From JAZLJD01 sp045617725 (GTDB lineage: Bacteria; Bacillota; Clostridia; Lachnospirales; Lachnospiraceae), in NCBI GenBank assembly GCA_045617725.1, contig JAZLJD010000015.1:1-11424 (forward strand): DNA of 11,424 bases, written 5' to 3'. Made by a program: the position numbers and the translations under genes. The number at the start of each line of letters is the position of its first letter. The stretch's first letter is position 1. Shown piece by piece: positions 1 to 7,779 of the stretch. Below the pieces are notes generated by a model that worked only from the letters and a program-made list of their open reading frames with translations, did not search any database and was not told the origin of the DNA.

Positions 1-40
1 AGTGAAGGGCTAAATATACCGGATTGCGAAATGCGGGGAT
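1..40 (+). repeat. Partial copy of 111-bp structured repeat (copy 1)
   Basis: These 40 bases are the 3' part of the 111-bp repeat that is complete at 41-151 and 11150-11260. They are identical to 11221-11260 and differ from 112-151 at one base. Copy 1 runs straight into copy 2 with no spacer, so the two are a head-to-tail tandem with an exact 111-base period. The rest of copy 1 lies outside the window. Confidence 0.9.
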
Positions 41-151
41 TAGTGTGAAAAATGCAGGCATTTTTCACGCGACACTTTGTGTCGCAATCCGTAGCAGCTT
101 CGCTGCAATGCAGTGAAGGGCTAAATATACCGGATTGCGAAGTGCGGGGAT
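41..151 (+). repeat. 111-bp structured repeat, complete (copy 2)
   Basis: This copy matches 11150-11260 at 109 of 111 bases, differing at 110 and 142. It is rich in inverted repeats. GTGAAAAATGC at 45-55 pairs with GCATTTTTCAC at 58-68. GCGACAC at 69-75 pairs with GTGTCGC at 79-85. TCGCAATCCG at 82-91 pairs with CGGATTGCGA at 131-140 and encloses GCAGC (94-98) / GCTGC (102-106). The second and third stems share bases 82-85, so they cannot fully form together. The copy ends in TGCGGGGAT, just upstream of the solute-binding protein start. An open frame runs through it, but its conservation looks structural rather than coding. Confidence 0.92.
143..149 (+). promoter_or_regulatory. Ribosome binding site supplied by the repeat
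   Basis: The purine run GCGGGGA at the 3' edge of repeat copy 2 lies six bases before the ATG at 156. It is the only Shine-Dalgarno-like sequence near that start, so translation of the solute-binding protein probably depends on sequence belonging to the repeat. It sits just downstream of the closing stem of the repeat (131-140), which could tune ribosome access. Confidence 0.55.
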
Positions 152-155
152 TTAT

Positions 156-1685
156 ATGGCTGTTCGCAAAAGATTATTATGCGTGTTTTTGGTTCTTTTG
201 CTGGTGGTTGCAGAGGTTTATGTCGGTACAATCAGTGTATCCGAGCGGGAGAAAGCTCTTCAGGATGCCGTTGTAACGAAGGATACAATCACCATCTGGT
301 ATACCGATGAAACATTGGCAGATTATATTAATTCAGTGGCCCTTCGGTACTACGAGGACACGGATATCCGTGTGGAAACCATGTTCGTGGAGGAGGAAGA
401 GTACCTTGAAACGGTGAATCAGGCCAGCATCGGAGGAGCCGGACCGGATTTGTTCATCATAGGAAACGACAATCTCGAAATGGCTTATCTTGCAGGACTT
501 GCCGGCGAGGTTACCGATCCGCACCACACGTTTGACACCAATGCTTTTTCGCAGACAGCGCTGAATGCTGCTACGTATGATTATAAGCTTGTGGCTTATC
601 CGTTCTATTTTGAGGAAAGCGTTCTTCTTTATAACAAGACCCACCTTTTTACCGTGGCTGAGGCCGAACTCGTTGAGCAGATGTTCGGCGGTACTGCCGT
701 GGAAGATGAGGAGCTTTCAGAGGAAGAACTGGAAAGTATGGGCAGGAATATGACGGGCAGTGCGGAGGAAGCGGATACCGTTTTTGAAAACGGTGCCATA
801 GAATATCCGCCCACCCTCGCAATGACCAGTGATGTGGAAAGCTACTTAAACGAAGCCAGTAAGCGTATCGTTCCGACCAGCATTAAGGGAATTATCGAAT
901 TCGCAGACAGCTACATTGCACCGTCTGAAGTACGTTCCATTTTCAAGTGGGATGTGAACGATATCTTTTACAACTATTTCTTCATAGGAAATTATATGAA
1001 TCTCGGCGGTGAGTGCGGGGACGATTATAACGAAATTGATTTGTATAATACGGATACTCTGGCCTGCATGTCGGTTTATAAGCAGTTAAATCAATTCTTC
1101 TCCATAGATGCGGATGATGTGGATTATGACCGTGTTTTGGAAGAATTCATGAATGGTGAGATTATTTTTACCATCGTAACAACGGATGCTGTGGCCAAGC
1201 TCGACGAGGCCCGGGAAGAAGGCAAGTTTAAGTACGAGTATGGTATCGCACCCATGCCTGATTTGACCGAGGATTTAAAGGGACGCGGCATGTCCATGAC
1301 CGAATGTATCGCAATTAACGGTTACAGCGAGCACAAGGCTTATGCCAATGAATTCGCGGAATATCTGACCTACAATTGCGCGGATTCCTTCTATGAGCGT
1401 ACCGGTAAATTCGCCTGCCGCTCCGATATAAAGACGGGAAATCCGAATATCGGCGTCATTTATGAAGAGTATTCGCGCACCATTCCCATGCCCAAGCTCA
1501 TGCGTATCGCGAATTTCTGGATACAGCTTGAAATCTGTTTCAGCCGTGTATGGCGCGGTGAGGAAACGAACATCTGGTTGCAGTATCTGGGCCAGCAGGT
1601 TTTGTCCCAGTTAAACGGCAGCAAGGTTGTACTGGACCGCATTGACGATGTGGATGTTGACCTTGGTATCAGAAGCGATATTTAA
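156..1685 (+). CDS. Membrane-anchored ABC transporter solute-binding protein
   Basis: A 509-residue extracytoplasmic binding protein resembling the sugar-type family (SBP_bac_1/SBP_bac_8), expected to capture a solute outside the membrane for an ABC importer. Residues 4-8 are basic and 9-26 hydrophobic. There is no convincing lipobox, so it may stay attached by an uncleaved signal anchor. Family features include TITIWYTDE at 44-52, GGAGPDLFIIG at 93-103, YPFYFEESVLLYNK at 148-161, the NGE segment at 333-335 and YGIAPMPD at 362-369. About 75 residues between LLYNK and IKGIIEFADSY (roughly 166-243), very acidic at 181-206, exceed what this family normally has there. I chose the ATG at 156 over an upstream TTG at 135, which lies inside the repeat stem. 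No permease or ATPase gene is adjacent in the window, and a terminator follows directly, so the transport partner and substrate are unknown. Confidence 0.85.
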   Translation: MAVRKRLLCVFLVLLLVVAEVYVGTISVSEREKALQDAVVTKDTITIWYTDETLADYINSVALRYYEDTDIRVETMFVEEEEYLETVNQASIGGAGPDLFIIGNDNLEMAYLAGLAGEVTDPHHTFDTNAFSQTALNAATYDYKLVAYPFYFEESVLLYNKTHLFTVAEAELVEQMFGGTAVEDEELSEEELESMGRNMTGSAEEADTVFENGAIEYPPTLAMTSDVESYLNEASKRIVPTSIKGIIEFADSYIAPSEVRSIFKWDVNDIFYNYFFIGNYMNLGGECGDDYNEIDLYNTDTLACMSVYKQLNQFFSIDADDVDYDRVLEEFMNGEIIFTIVTTDAVAKLDEAREEGKFKYEYGIAPMPDLTEDLKGRGMSMTECIAINGYSEHKAYANEFAEYLTYNCADSFYERTGKFACRSDIKTGNPNIGVIYEEYSRTIPMPKLMRIANFWIQLEICFSRVWRGEETNIWLQYLGQQVLSQLNGSKVVLDRIDDVDVDLGIRSDI

Positions 1686-1695
1686 TTTGCATTTG

Positions 1696-1744
1696 AGAAG
1701 TCTTTCGTGAAGTTGCACAAACTTTTTCGAAAGACTTCTTTTTT
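1696..1744 (+). terminator. Rho-independent terminator after the binding-protein gene
   Basis: GAAGTCTTTCG at 1697-1707 pairs perfectly with CGAAAGACTTC at 1728-1738, followed by six T at 1739-1744. The loop contains a smaller AAGTT/AACTT pairing that extends the hairpin. It lies 11 bases after the stop codon. Confidence 0.92.
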
Positions 1745-1774
1745 GTCGCCAAAAAGAAATGCGTGCACTATAAT
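1743..1774 (+). promoter_or_regulatory. Probable promoter of comEA-comEC
   Basis: A perfect -10 box TATAAT lies at 1769-1774. The -35 region is poor: the best candidates are TTGTCG at 1743-1748 (20-base spacer) or a GTCGCC-like sequence at 1745-1750 (18-base spacer), both overlapping the T tract of the preceding terminator. A weak -35 with a strong -10 would fit activator dependence. The start site would be near 1781, giving a leader of about 32 bases. Confidence 0.6.
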
Positions 1775-1793
1775 GTGAGTACATGTAGAGGGG

Positions 1794-1810
1794 CCGTCTT
1801 AAGGAGACGG
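1794..1810 (+). promoter_or_regulatory. Hairpin enclosing the comEA ribosome binding site
   Basis: CCGTCT at 1794-1799 is the exact reverse complement of AGACGG at 1805-1810, with a five-base loop. The Shine-Dalgarno sequence AAGGAG (1801-1806) lies partly in the loop and partly in the 3' arm. If formed, this hairpin would limit ribosome access to comEA. The pairing is seen directly; a regulatory role is inference. Confidence 0.45.
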
Positions 1811-1812
1811 GT

Positions 1813-2445
1813 ATGTGTACAATCTTTTCTGATCACCGCTTAAGGCGGTGTCTATGCTTATCGGCAATACTATCCATTTTATTTTTATGCGGCTGTGGTG
1901 GGGACGAGCTTACGCTGAGCACCCGGCAGGCGGATGGCGGCACGTGGGTGACGGGAGAAGCCCGGGGCGTGCAGGATACGGGCGGAACTACTGCGGGCGG
2001 AACGCAGGCTTTTGGGAACGCGACTGCAGGAGGGGGGCAGGATATGGACGGAATCTGGGTGGATGTCTGCGGCGAGGTGGTCTACCCGGGCGTTTATTTC
2101 TTAAAACGCGGTTGCCGGGTATATGAGGTAATCAATCTGGCCGGTGGCCTCACGGAATATGCCTGCACGGACAGCATGAATCTGGTGGATATTCTTTCGG
2201 ACGGAGCACATCTTAAGATTCCAAGCTACGATACGGAATCGGAAGAGAAGGAAACGCTGATTAATATAAACAAGGCAGACAGCAGTCTGCTTTGTACCCT
2301 CCCCGGAATCGGTGAGACACGGGCACAGGCAATCATTGCGTATCGCACGGGGCAGGGCGGCTTTTCTTCCTGCGAGCAGCTTATGGAAGTCAGCGGAATC
2401 GGAACATCCATATATGACAGAATCAGGAACCTTATATGCGTGTAG
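1813..2445 (+). CDS. comEA: ComEA, DNA receptor of the uptake machinery
   Basis: A 210-residue helix-hairpin-helix protein that binds double-stranded DNA at the outer face of the membrane and passes it to the ComEC channel. The N-terminus has a basic segment (9-12), a hydrophobic core (14-26) and LCGC at 25-28, a plausible lipobox. It may therefore be a lipoprotein rather than anchored by a simple helix. A Gly/Thr-rich linker covers about 52-78. An SLBB-type domain follows (81-138, VDVCGEVVYPGVY), then tandem helix-hairpin-helix motifs: ININKAD at 150-156, LPGIGETRAQAI at 163-174 and VSGIGTSIYDRI at 193-204. AAGGAG lies six bases before the ATG. Its stop codon lies inside the start of comEC (10-base overlap). 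No comEB lies between them, as is common in Clostridia. Domain order and neighbour make the call secure. Confidence 0.93.
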   Translation: MCTIFSDHRLRRCLCLSAILSILFLCGCGGDELTLSTRQADGGTWVTGEARGVQDTGGTTAGGTQAFGNATAGGGQDMDGIWVDVCGEVVYPGVYFLKRGCRVYEVINLAGGLTEYACTDSMNLVDILSDGAHLKIPSYDTESEEKETLININKADSSLLCTLPGIGETRAQAIIAYRTGQGGFSSCEQLMEVSGIGTSIYDRIRNLICV

Positions 2446-4712
2446 TACAGGGCTTTTTTGAGATGCTTAAAAGGCGTCGTCTTATGACCTTTTGCCTGCT
2501 TTTTTCGATTGCCCTGTTTATACTGTCGTTTTTATTGCCGGAGCCATCCTTAAAGCCCGAACAGTGTGAGGGAGTAAGCTGCCTTAAGGGTGTTGTGACA
2601 GGCGTGCAGAAAGCCGTGAGAGAAGGACGGGAGGAAGGCACGGAAGGACCGGAATATGCGCAGGAAGGAACGACGGATTCAAGGGAGACGGCAGATCCAC
2701 GGGTGGCAGTGGGAGGCAAGTTCACCCTGTATGTCCCGGGGACGGGCGGCACTCGGGGGACGCGGGTACTGTGTAGTACGGAAGGGATGCTTCCGGGTAT
2801 CGGAGACAGGGTCACGGTTTTGGGAACGGTAACACGCCCCCGCGGTGCACGGAATCCGGGCAGCTTTGATTACCGGGAATACTTGCGGAGCAAGGGAATA
2901 TTCTACTTATTTTCGGATGCGACCGTAAGGAAAGTAAACCATAGCGGGCCGGGTTTTATGAAGGGACTGAACCGATTTTCGGAGCAGGTTCGGAACGAAC
3001 TTTACAGGTATTTTGATGATTCCGATGCCGGCATTATGATTGCCCTTCTTTTAGGGGACAAGTCACTCATGGAGGATGAGCTTACTTCTCTTTATAAACG
3101 AGGGGGCATCCTGCATGTTCTGGCATTGTCGGGGCTTCATGTGAATCTGCTTTCGGAGGGGGTAGAGCTGCTTTTGTTTCCTCTTCTTAAAAAGAGGAGC
3201 AGAACGGGCCCTTGTGCGCTTTTGTTCGTATACGGCTGGTGTATTCTGGCCGGCATGCCGGTTGGGATGGTGCGAGCTGCACTCATGACGACGGTGCGTG
3301 TTTTCGGATGCCTTATGGGGAGAAGCCCGGATACCTTGACATCGCTTTCACTTTCCATGGGCGTGCTTATGTTCTTCAATCCGTATGTATTGTGTGGCGT
3401 TGCCATGCAGTATTCGTTCCTTGCCGTATTTGGGCTTACCGTGCTCGGAGGCTTGGTTCCAAGGAGTCTTAAGTTCGTCGGGAGCTCGCTTTGTGCCACG
3501 TCCTTTACGCTGCCGGTTACACTGCTTAATTACTACGGCTTCAATCCTTATCAGGTTATGGTCAATCTGCCTGTTCTTCTTCTGATGCCGTTTCTTCTGG
3601 CAGGCGGCGGGCTGGTGGTTCTTTTTGGCCTCCCGGGCTTTACTTTTATAGCCGGCGGGTGTGCGTATTTAAGTCATATGCTTCTGAAACTTACGGAGGG
3701 AATCTGCAGGTTGTTTTTGAAGCTGCCGTTTTCGTACATTATTACCGGGAGCCCCGGCACGGGAAGGGTGCTTTTGTATCTTGTGCTTATTCTGGGCGGC
3801 AGTGTTCTGTATTATCTGAAGAGGGGGCATGTTCAAAAGGAAGGACAGCGGGTCCTTTTGTTTTGTGCTGCCGTGATGCTGCCCGGTGTCCTGTTTTTGT
3901 TTCCGCATTATAAGGAAGGCGTGGTTTACGCGGACGTGGGGCAGGGCGACTGCATACTGATTATGAACGGACGGGGAGATGCACTACTGACAGACTGCGG
4001 CTCGACTTCGGAGGAGGACATTTTTTTATATACGGTGGAACCCATGCTGCATTACTACGGGATTAAGAAACTTGGCGGAGTGATTCTGACACATGCGGAT
4101 AAAGACCATATTTCGGGAATGACGGAGTTTTTTACCGGGGATTTTTGCGATGTGAAGGTACAAAGGCTCCTGCTCCCCAAAGGGCAGGAGGCGGCATTTG
4201 CGGATCTTCTTACGTATGTTCCGAAGGAGACGCGAGTGGGGTACCTTCAGAGAGGAGACAGACTTTCCCTACCGGGCATATGGATTCAGTGCCTGCACCC
4301 CGGCCTGCCCGGTGCCTCTTTAGAGGGGCAGGAGAAAAACGAGATGAGTACCGTGCTTTCGGTTACGTTTGAGTCCGGGTTCGGAACGCTCCTTACGGGG
4401 GATATTTCCATGGAAACGGAACAGGAGCTTTTGCCCTACGTGCGTTCCTTTTCCGAAACGGCGGACATTCCTTTGGTACTTAAGGTACCACACCACGGAA
4501 GCAGGTATTCCTGCGGGGCGGAATTGCTTTTGGCACTGAAACCGCAGGCGGCCGTGATCAGCGTCGGGTACAACAACTACGGGCATCCTTCGGGGGAGAC
4601 TCTGGAGCGGCTCAGCCGGGCCGGGTGTCCGTGTTTCATTACAAAAAAGGAGGGAGCCGTTCTTCTTTTCAAGGAAGCGGGCAGTGTCAAAATAAAGGGA
4701 TTTATAGAGTAG
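2436..4712 (+). CDS. comEC: ComEC/Rec2 family DNA uptake channel protein
   Basis: A 758-residue polytopic membrane protein, full length for the family, proposed to form the channel that carries single-stranded DNA across the membrane. An N-terminal hydrophobic stretch (about 17-34) precedes an OB-like DUF4131 region (about 45-168). The competence domain (about 195-460) holds ALLLGDK at 203-209, the hallmark LALSGLHV at 229-236 and many hydrophobic helices. The C-terminal metallo-beta-lactamase-like domain (about 497-755) has DVGQGDC (500-506), LLTDCGS (517-523), the metal motif HADKDH (553-558), LLTGD (652-656), VPHHGS (684-689) and YNNYGHPSG (712-720), so catalytic residues look intact. A charged Gly/Glu-rich insertion occupies about 62-90. 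The start overlaps comEA and has AGGAA six bases upstream, so the two are probably co-translated. Whether this organism is naturally competent cannot be told from the sequence. Confidence 0.95.
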   Translation: MRVVQGFFEMLKRRRLMTFCLLFSIALFILSFLLPEPSLKPEQCEGVSCLKGVVTGVQKAVREGREEGTEGPEYAQEGTTDSRETADPRVAVGGKFTLYVPGTGGTRGTRVLCSTEGMLPGIGDRVTVLGTVTRPRGARNPGSFDYREYLRSKGIFYLFSDATVRKVNHSGPGFMKGLNRFSEQVRNELYRYFDDSDAGIMIALLLGDKSLMEDELTSLYKRGGILHVLALSGLHVNLLSEGVELLLFPLLKKRSRTGPCALLFVYGWCILAGMPVGMVRAALMTTVRVFGCLMGRSPDTLTSLSLSMGVLMFFNPYVLCGVAMQYSFLAVFGLTVLGGLVPRSLKFVGSSLCATSFTLPVTLLNYYGFNPYQVMVNLPVLLLMPFLLAGGGLVVLFGLPGFTFIAGGCAYLSHMLLKLTEGICRLFLKLPFSYIITGSPGTGRVLLYLVLILGGSVLYYLKRGHVQKEGQRVLLFCAAVMLPGVLFLFPHYKEGVVYADVGQGDCILIMNGRGDALLTDCGSTSEEDIFLYTVEPMLHYYGIKKLGGVILTHADKDHISGMTEFFTGDFCDVKVQRLLLPKGQEAAFADLLTYVPKETRVGYLQRGDRLSLPGIWIQCLHPGLPGASLEGQEKNEMSTVLSVTFESGFGTLLTGDISMETEQELLPYVRSFSETADIPLVLKVPHHGSRYSCGAELLLALKPQAAVISVGYNNYGHPSGETLERLSRAGCPCFITKKEGAVLLFKEAGSVKIKGFIE

Positions 4713-4778
4713 TTCTATTGCGTACGGCGGTCATAAAATGCTATTCTTATAGTTACCATGATGAGCAGGTGATTCGAA

Positions 4779-5765
4779 ATGTATGATATCAGTGCGGACA
4801 TTAAGTCGCAGCAATTTAAAAACATATATGTATTCTACGGAGACGAGGACTACCTGATTACGCAGTATCGGGACCGTATTCTGAAGGCTCTTTCCGCAGA
4901 TCTTGACAGCATGAATGTGAATATTTTCAATGCGGATGCGCCTGACATGACGGAGGTTTCCTCGGTTATGGAGACACTTCCTTTTTTTGCGGACCGCAGA
5001 GTGGTTGTTATTAATTCCCGTTCTGTTTTGGCAGAAAGCAACGAAGATTTATGCAAGGCGATTGAGACGATTCCGGAGACTACGTACCTGCTTATCGCGA
5101 CCTCTAAGGTGAATCTGAAGACGAAGCTTGGCAAGCTGCTTAATGAGAAGGCGGCCATGGTGGAATGCAGTATGCCGAACGAGGTACAGCTTAAGAAATG
5201 GATCGGTTCCGTTCTTAAACGGGAGGGCCTTATGATGAAGAATGAGGCGGCAGATCTTTTTTTGCAATATACCGGGTCGGATATGCGGAATATGAGCACG
5301 GAACTTGAGAAGCTTATCTGCTATTGTATGGGACGTGAGGTCGTCGAGAAGGCCGATGTCGAAGCGGTGTGCGTGCGAAGGATTACGAACCATATCTTTG
5401 ACATGATTGAGGCAATGGGTAGTCACAATACACAGAAGGCGATGGACCTGTATTACGATCTTTTGTCTTTAAAGGAACCGCCCATGCGTATTCTGGCATT
5501 GCTGGGCCGGCACTTTAACCAGCTTTTGTCCGTAAGAGAACTCCGGAATAAAGGCTTCAAGCAGAATGAAATTGCCGAGAAGATGGGACTTAAGGACTTT
5601 ATTGTCCGTAAGCTTCTTTCTCAGGCTGCCGATTTTGAGGAAGAGGTACTGCGTGCGGCGGTTGAGGATTGTGTTAAGGCGGATGAGGACGTTAAGGTGG
5701 GGCGCGTGAATGACCAGCTTAGTGTTGAAATGATACTGATTCGATATTCAAGGAGCGGAAAATGA
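4779..5765 (+). CDS. holA: DNA polymerase III subunit delta (HolA)
   Basis: A 328-residue clamp-loader subunit that opens the beta sliding clamp during replication, the usual length for the family. The N-terminal domain carries the family signature IYVFYGDEDYLI at 16-27. It then has the conserved LPFFADRRVVVI stretch at 66-77 and the LLIAT strand of a degenerate AAA+ fold at 103-107. The C-terminal collar domain follows from about 215 (IFDMIEAMG, RILALLGRHFNQLL). AGGTGA lies six bases before the ATG. It follows comEC by 66 bases, the usual comE-holA order in Firmicutes. That gap has only a weak promoter-like pair (TTGCGT at 4718, TATTCT at 4742), so holA may also be read through from the comE promoter. 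The stop overlaps the next gene in an ATGA arrangement. Confidence 0.93.
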   Translation: MYDISADIKSQQFKNIYVFYGDEDYLITQYRDRILKALSADLDSMNVNIFNADAPDMTEVSSVMETLPFFADRRVVVINSRSVLAESNEDLCKAIETIPETTYLLIATSKVNLKTKLGKLLNEKAAMVECSMPNEVQLKKWIGSVLKREGLMMKNEAADLFLQYTGSDMRNMSTELEKLICYCMGREVVEKADVEAVCVRRITNHIFDMIEAMGSHNTQKAMDLYYDLLSLKEPPMRILALLGRHFNQLLSVRELRNKGFKQNEIAEKMGLKDFIVRKLLSQAADFEEEVLRAAVEDCVKADEDVKVGRVNDQLSVEMILIRYSRSGK

Positions 5766-6166
5766 CAAACTTACTAATAGCATTATTGGTATACTTAATC
5801 AGCGTAATCTGGAAAAAGATTGAGAGTTCTCAAAACACCCGCAAACAAGGCCGAGAATCAAAGGAAGCACGGAATTTTGTGCATGGCAGGGTTGTTTATC
5901 GGGACGATGAAAGGAATGATAGCGGCAGGCACAAGCAGCGAAAGACTCTTGGGAAACAGTATATCCTTTTGAACGGGCGGACAAATCCTGAGGACACCAC
6001 AAGGAAGAGTGCCATTAAGCCCGCCGCCGGAGCTCCGGTTCCAAGCGGTGCGAGACTGGTATATTGCCCAAACTGCGGCGGTGAGAACCTGATCAGCCAG
6101 TACGAAACAAGCGACCATTATTACTGCTGTTCCTGTGCCGGAAATCTGTTTGAAGCAATACAATAA
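5762..6166 (+). CDS. Small membrane protein with C-terminal zinc ribbon
   Basis: A 134-residue protein of unknown function. Residues 3-17 are a hydrophobic segment, probably one membrane helix, followed by a basic stretch (18-40). The middle is polar and charged and likely disordered (41-97). The C-terminus has a zinc-ribbon pattern with Cys102, Cys105, Cys122 and Cys125 (CPNC and CCSC), the sort of module that can bind metal and contact protein or nucleic acid. The ATG overlaps the holA stop by four bases, and AAGGAG lies six bases before it, so it is translationally coupled to the clamp-loader gene. By topology the ribbon could be cytoplasmic. I do not recognise the family and propose no specific function. 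Confidence 0.75.
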   Translation: MTNLLIALLVYLISVIWKKIESSQNTRKQGRESKEARNFVHGRVVYRDDERNDSGRHKQRKTLGKQYILLNGRTNPEDTTRKSAIKPAAGAPVPSGARLVYCPNCGGENLISQYETSDHYYCCSCAGNLFEAIQ

Positions 6167-6205
6167 AATGCGTAAAAATCGTATTGATTTGCGCAGGTTT
6201 CACAA

Positions 6206-6234
6206 TTGAGAAGCATTATTGTGTATTATAGAAT
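6206..6234 (+). promoter_or_regulatory. Promoter of the chemotaxis receptor gene
   Basis: TTGAGA at 6206-6211 and TAGAAT at 6229-6234 each match the housekeeping sigma consensus at five of six bases, and the spacer is 17 bases. The start site would be near 6241, about 40 bases before the ATG. No convincing flagellar/chemotaxis sigma (SigD-type) promoter is visible in this gap. Confidence 0.65.
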
Positions 6235-6279
6235 GGACTTGTTTTTAGGGGACATAAAAGTAAATATAGGAGGTGTATT

Positions 6280-7776
6280 ATGGCCGAAAACAAGCCCTTT
6301 GGTATGGGGAAGAAATTGCCCGATATCCATCATTTGAACAGGACGGCGCTTTTTTGCAACATTCTGCTCTACACAGTTCTTATCATTGCTTACATCACGG
6401 AGGTATTGAAGGGTGCCCGTGAAATAAGCTATCTGGTAATCCTTCTTGTCTTGATGGGATTATCTGTTGTTATGAGTATCGGCTGGTTTTTAAAGATGCC
6501 GGTTTCCGACAATTTCAAACGTGTGCTGGGCTACAGTTTCATTGTAGTCTATACATTCTGCATGATGTCGGCACAAACAGCGACGGTATTCTGCTATGCA
6601 TTCCCGATGCTCATTATTCTGTCCGGATACAGCGAATTCCGCTTCGCAATCACGTATGCTTCCTGTATATTCCTTGTAAACTTAATACAGATTGTCATGT
6701 TCGTAAGGCAGGGCAACATGATGGGACAGGGCATGACCTTCTATGCGGTCCAACTGGCTTCCGTCTTTCTTGTTTGCCTGTACATCGTAGTATTTGCTTG
6801 GATGAACGGTTTGCTCACAAAGCGTAAGCTGCAGAATATTGAGGATGGCAGGGTTGCATCCGAGGAGCATTTAAAACTTACATTAACGGCAGCAGATCAG
6901 CTTGCATCCAACGTTACCGAGATGCAGAAAAAGATGGAAACTTTGAGCGAGTCTGTTGTGCAGACCAAGACTTCCATGGAAGAGGTAAGCCGCGGCACCA
7001 ACGAAACTTCCGATTCCGTTCAGAACCAGCTTCTTAAGACGGAAGAAATCAATACACAGATTAATCTCGTAAACAAGACCGGAGACAGCATCATTGAGAA
7101 CCTGACAAATGCAGAAGCCGCAGTAACCGCCGGCAGCAGTAATGTAACTACACTGAAGGCTCAGACCTCGCAGTCCGAAAATGCCGGACAGATTGCGGTA
7201 CATGAAGTTAAGGAACTTGCAAACTGCACAGCCAAGATGGCATCCATTCTGGATATCATACGAAATGTGGCATCGCAGACTAACCTTTTGTCCCTGAATG
7301 CTTCTATCGAAGCTGCAAGAGCAGGTGAGGCCGGCAAGGGCTTTGCGGTAGTTGCAAGTGAGATTTCCAATCTTTCCAACCAGACGCAGGATGCCGTAGG
7401 CGACATCAGCGCTCTTATCGGAGAAATCAACAAGGAAGTCGGCGAAACCGTAACAGCAGTAAATCAGCTTATTGATATCAATAAAGAGCAGAATAGAATT
7501 GCCGGTGAAACCGCAGACAATTTTGTTCAGATTACCGATACAACAGCCAAGATTCGTGAGAGAACCGACGAACTCCGCGACTATCTGGTAACCCTTGTAA
7601 AGGCAAATGAAGAAATCGTTGCCAATATCCAGACAATCTCCGCCGTTACGGAAGAGGTTACGGCACATTCCGCCAATACGCTTACAGACAGCGAGGAAAG
7701 CGAACGCATCGTAGGAGAGATGGTAGATCTGGTCGAATCCATCAACCGGGAAGCCAACAACCTGCGTGAAGGATAA
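6280..7776 (+). CDS. Methyl-accepting chemotaxis protein with polytopic N-terminus
   Basis: A 498-residue chemoreceptor, expected to control the CheA kinase through CheW. The N-terminal third has about six hydrophobic segments (about 23-42, 50-71, 83-104, 105-117, 121-142 and 153-177) with only short loops. There is no extracellular ligand-binding domain and no obvious HAMP domain, only a short linker before the long helical signalling region (about 195-498). The signalling tip is well conserved: ASQTNLLSLNASIEAARAGE at 331-350, then GKGFAVVASEI at 352-362. A possible methylation-site region contains AVTEEVTA at 455-462. No C-terminal receptor pentapeptide for CheR/CheB is evident. AGGAGGTG lies directly upstream of the ATG. 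It has its own promoter and a terminator about 45 bases after the stop, so it is probably monocistronic. The signal it senses is unknown; a membrane-embedded sensor or partner protein is possible. Confidence 0.95.
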   Translation: MAENKPFGMGKKLPDIHHLNRTALFCNILLYTVLIIAYITEVLKGAREISYLVILLVLMGLSVVMSIGWFLKMPVSDNFKRVLGYSFIVVYTFCMMSAQTATVFCYAFPMLIILSGYSEFRFAITYASCIFLVNLIQIVMFVRQGNMMGQGMTFYAVQLASVFLVCLYIVVFAWMNGLLTKRKLQNIEDGRVASEEHLKLTLTAADQLASNVTEMQKKMETLSESVVQTKTSMEEVSRGTNETSDSVQNQLLKTEEINTQINLVNKTGDSIIENLTNAEAAVTAGSSNVTTLKAQTSQSENAGQIAVHEVKELANCTAKMASILDIIRNVASQTNLLSLNASIEAARAGEAGKGFAVVASEISNLSNQTQDAVGDISALIGEINKEVGETVTAVNQLIDINKEQNRIAGETADNFVQITDTTAKIRERTDELRDYLVTLVKANEEIVANIQTISAVTEEVTAHSANTLTDSEESERIVGEMVDLVESINREANNLREG

Positions 7777-7779
7777 ACA

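Noticed and set aside
135..155. TTG start at 135 for the solute-binding protein
   Set aside because: It lies inside the 3' arm of the repeat stem and upstream of the GCGGGGA ribosome binding site. ATG at 156 is correctly spaced and begins a normal basic/hydrophobic signal segment.
52..276. Open frame of 74 codons running through repeat copy 2
   Set aside because: It lies in the repeat and in another frame of the solute-binding protein gene, and ends inside it. The repeat's palindromes explain its conservation better than coding.
6883..7668. 261-codon open frame on the - strand opposite the chemoreceptor
   Set aside because: It is a shadow of the conserved signalling domain on the + strand, with low-complexity Cys/Gly-rich translation typical of antisense frames.
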